Positions 63,314 to 64,000 of a DNA stretch of 64,000 bases are shown here, piece after piece. The DNA lies in NCBI GenBank assembly GCA_036703985.1, contig DATNQN010000020.1:62001-126000 (forward strand), in the 5' to 3' direction. The notes beneath the pieces were generated by a model. It saw only the letters and a program-made list of their open reading frames with translations. It was not told where the DNA came from and did no database searches. The DNA is from Leptolyngbyaceae cyanobacterium (GTDB lineage Bacteria; Cyanobacteriota; Cyanobacteriia; Cyanobacteriales; Aerosakkonemataceae). The position numbers were made by a program, and so were the translations under genes. Every line of letters begins with the position of its first letter. Within the stretch, counting starts at the first letter, position 1.

Positions 63314-64000
63314 TTAGAAGCTAAATGTGGTACGAACGACGCCGATAATTACGTCATCGTTGTTGTCATTGTGATCGGGTGCGGTTAACCAAATTACACC
63401 GGGGGTAATGGCAATGTTGTCTGTTACTTGGATTTGGTAAAATCCTTCGATGTGCCAGGAAACATCGTCATCGTCACCTGATAGGTCTGTTTCTAGGGCA
63501 CCTAAACTGTTGGAAAGACCCGTACTGGCATCTGCGATCGGCTCGATACCTACGATGATACCTCCCAAGTTACCTTTTTTACCCAAATCGGGGAAACCGA
63601 GAGTAATTGCGCCGTTGAAGATGTCGATTTCGCCTCGGTTAATTTGTCCGTCTAGGGTGGAAAGGGTGCGGGTGTTGGTGTAGCCAGCCCAGCCGCCAAG
63701 GACGAAGTTACGGGCTAGTTGTAAGGATACTTCAACGCCGTAGGAGTTGCTGGAAATGGGGAGATTGTTGTCTCCGGCGAAAGGTTGGGCTGCTGCTAAA
63801 TACGATCGCAAATTCGCTACTCGGCTACCAGTTCCCAAGTCTGTATTGTAAGCATGAGCGTAAGTTAAACCAAGGCGGAAGCGTTCGTTGGCTGACTTAA
63901 ATACTACTTGTGCCAATGCACCGTATGGCCCATTAAACAATCCGCTGCCATTGTTGGGGTCGTTGACTGACGTACCTTGATAGCCTAAACTGACTTCAAC
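63314..64000 (-). CDS. Iron uptake/carbohydrate porin, C-terminal part
   Basis: Continues beyond the window; 229 codons before the TAA-type end are visible. Alternating beta strands ending in aromatic residues (FRLGLTYAHAYNT, GVEVSLQLARNFVLGGWAGYTNT, WHIEGFYQIQVTDNIAITPGVIWLTAP) and the terminal VVRTTFSF are those of the cyanobacterial SLH/OprB-like porins. The N-terminal SLH domain would lie to the right. Confidence 0.85.
   Translation of the reverse strand, partial: VEVSLGYQGTSVNDPNNGSGLFNGPYGALAQVVFKSANERFRLGLTYAHAYNTDLGTGSRVANLRSYLAAAQPFAGDNNLPISSNSYGVEVSLQLARNFVLGGWAGYTNTRTLSTLDGQINRGEIDIFNGAITLGFPDLGKKGNLGGIIVGIEPIADASTGLSNSLGALETDLSGDDDDVSWHIEGFYQIQVTDNIAITPGVIWLTAPDHNDNNDDVIIGVVRTTFSF

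Overview
This window is a piece of chromosome from a cyanobacterium, most likely filamentous (Oscillatoriales/Aerosakkonema-like). The evidence is the photosystem I genes psaF and psaJ, a Tic22-family protein, a GUN4-domain protein, CHAT/TPR and pentapeptide-repeat proteins, a PEP-CTERM protein, many HIP1 octamers (GCGATCGC) and heptanucleotide tandem repeats (TAATGAC, TCTGAAG, CCCTAGC, TTTTGAG, CTTCATA) between genes. No species can be named from the sequence alone.

Layout. 0.6-8 kb: secreted or membrane-anchored proteins (PsbP-like/GUN4 fusion, CHAT-TPR protease-like protein, TPR protein, DUF3370). 8.3-15 kb: exported FAD oxidoreductase, clpS, DUF2103, moaE, an unusual ArsR-HTH/Clp-N fusion, pyrB. 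15-23 kb: a large GAF/PAS hybrid histidine kinase, mgtE with a hairpin-rich leader, 3-methyladenine glycosylase, a 40-residue membrane protein, an MBL-fold hydrolase. 23.3-24.7 kb: a long gene-poor stretch with nested inverted repeats. 25-36 kb: mutarotase-like protein, a polytopic membrane protein, tRNA-Lys(UUU), fbaA, a Nit1-like amidase, a large zinc metalloprotease, a candidate small RNA, and an RqcH-like protein carrying an in-frame palindromic repeat. 36-42 kb: PEP-CTERM protein, remA-gmk, two psaJ genes and psaF divergent from tsaD. 42-48 kb: a pentapeptide-repeat gene split by one in-frame TAG, a first HNH-nuclease/partner pair, a Uma2 remnant, an alpha/beta hydrolase, an ACT protein. 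48-58.8 kb: GNATs, tRNA-Pro(UGG), a branched-chain amino-acid type binding protein, tic22, prmC, an SQR-like oxidoreductase, tsaC, a degenerate histidine kinase, hemB, rpmA-rplU. 59-63.2 kb: an accessory island with a second HNH/partner pair and a compact three-gene run (ABC-type ATPase, TOPRIM-like protein, PvuII-type DNA methyltransferase). The window ends inside a porin gene.

Most of the window is ordinary core genome. The best candidates for something new are: the ATPase/TOPRIM-like/methyltransferase operon and the neighbouring HNH/partner module, of which the window has two copies; the second, divergent psaJ lacking the conserved Glu; the small RNA candidate near 34.0 kb; the mgtE leader; and the ArsR/Clp-N fusion. 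Product names rest on motif recognition by eye; no database search was possible.
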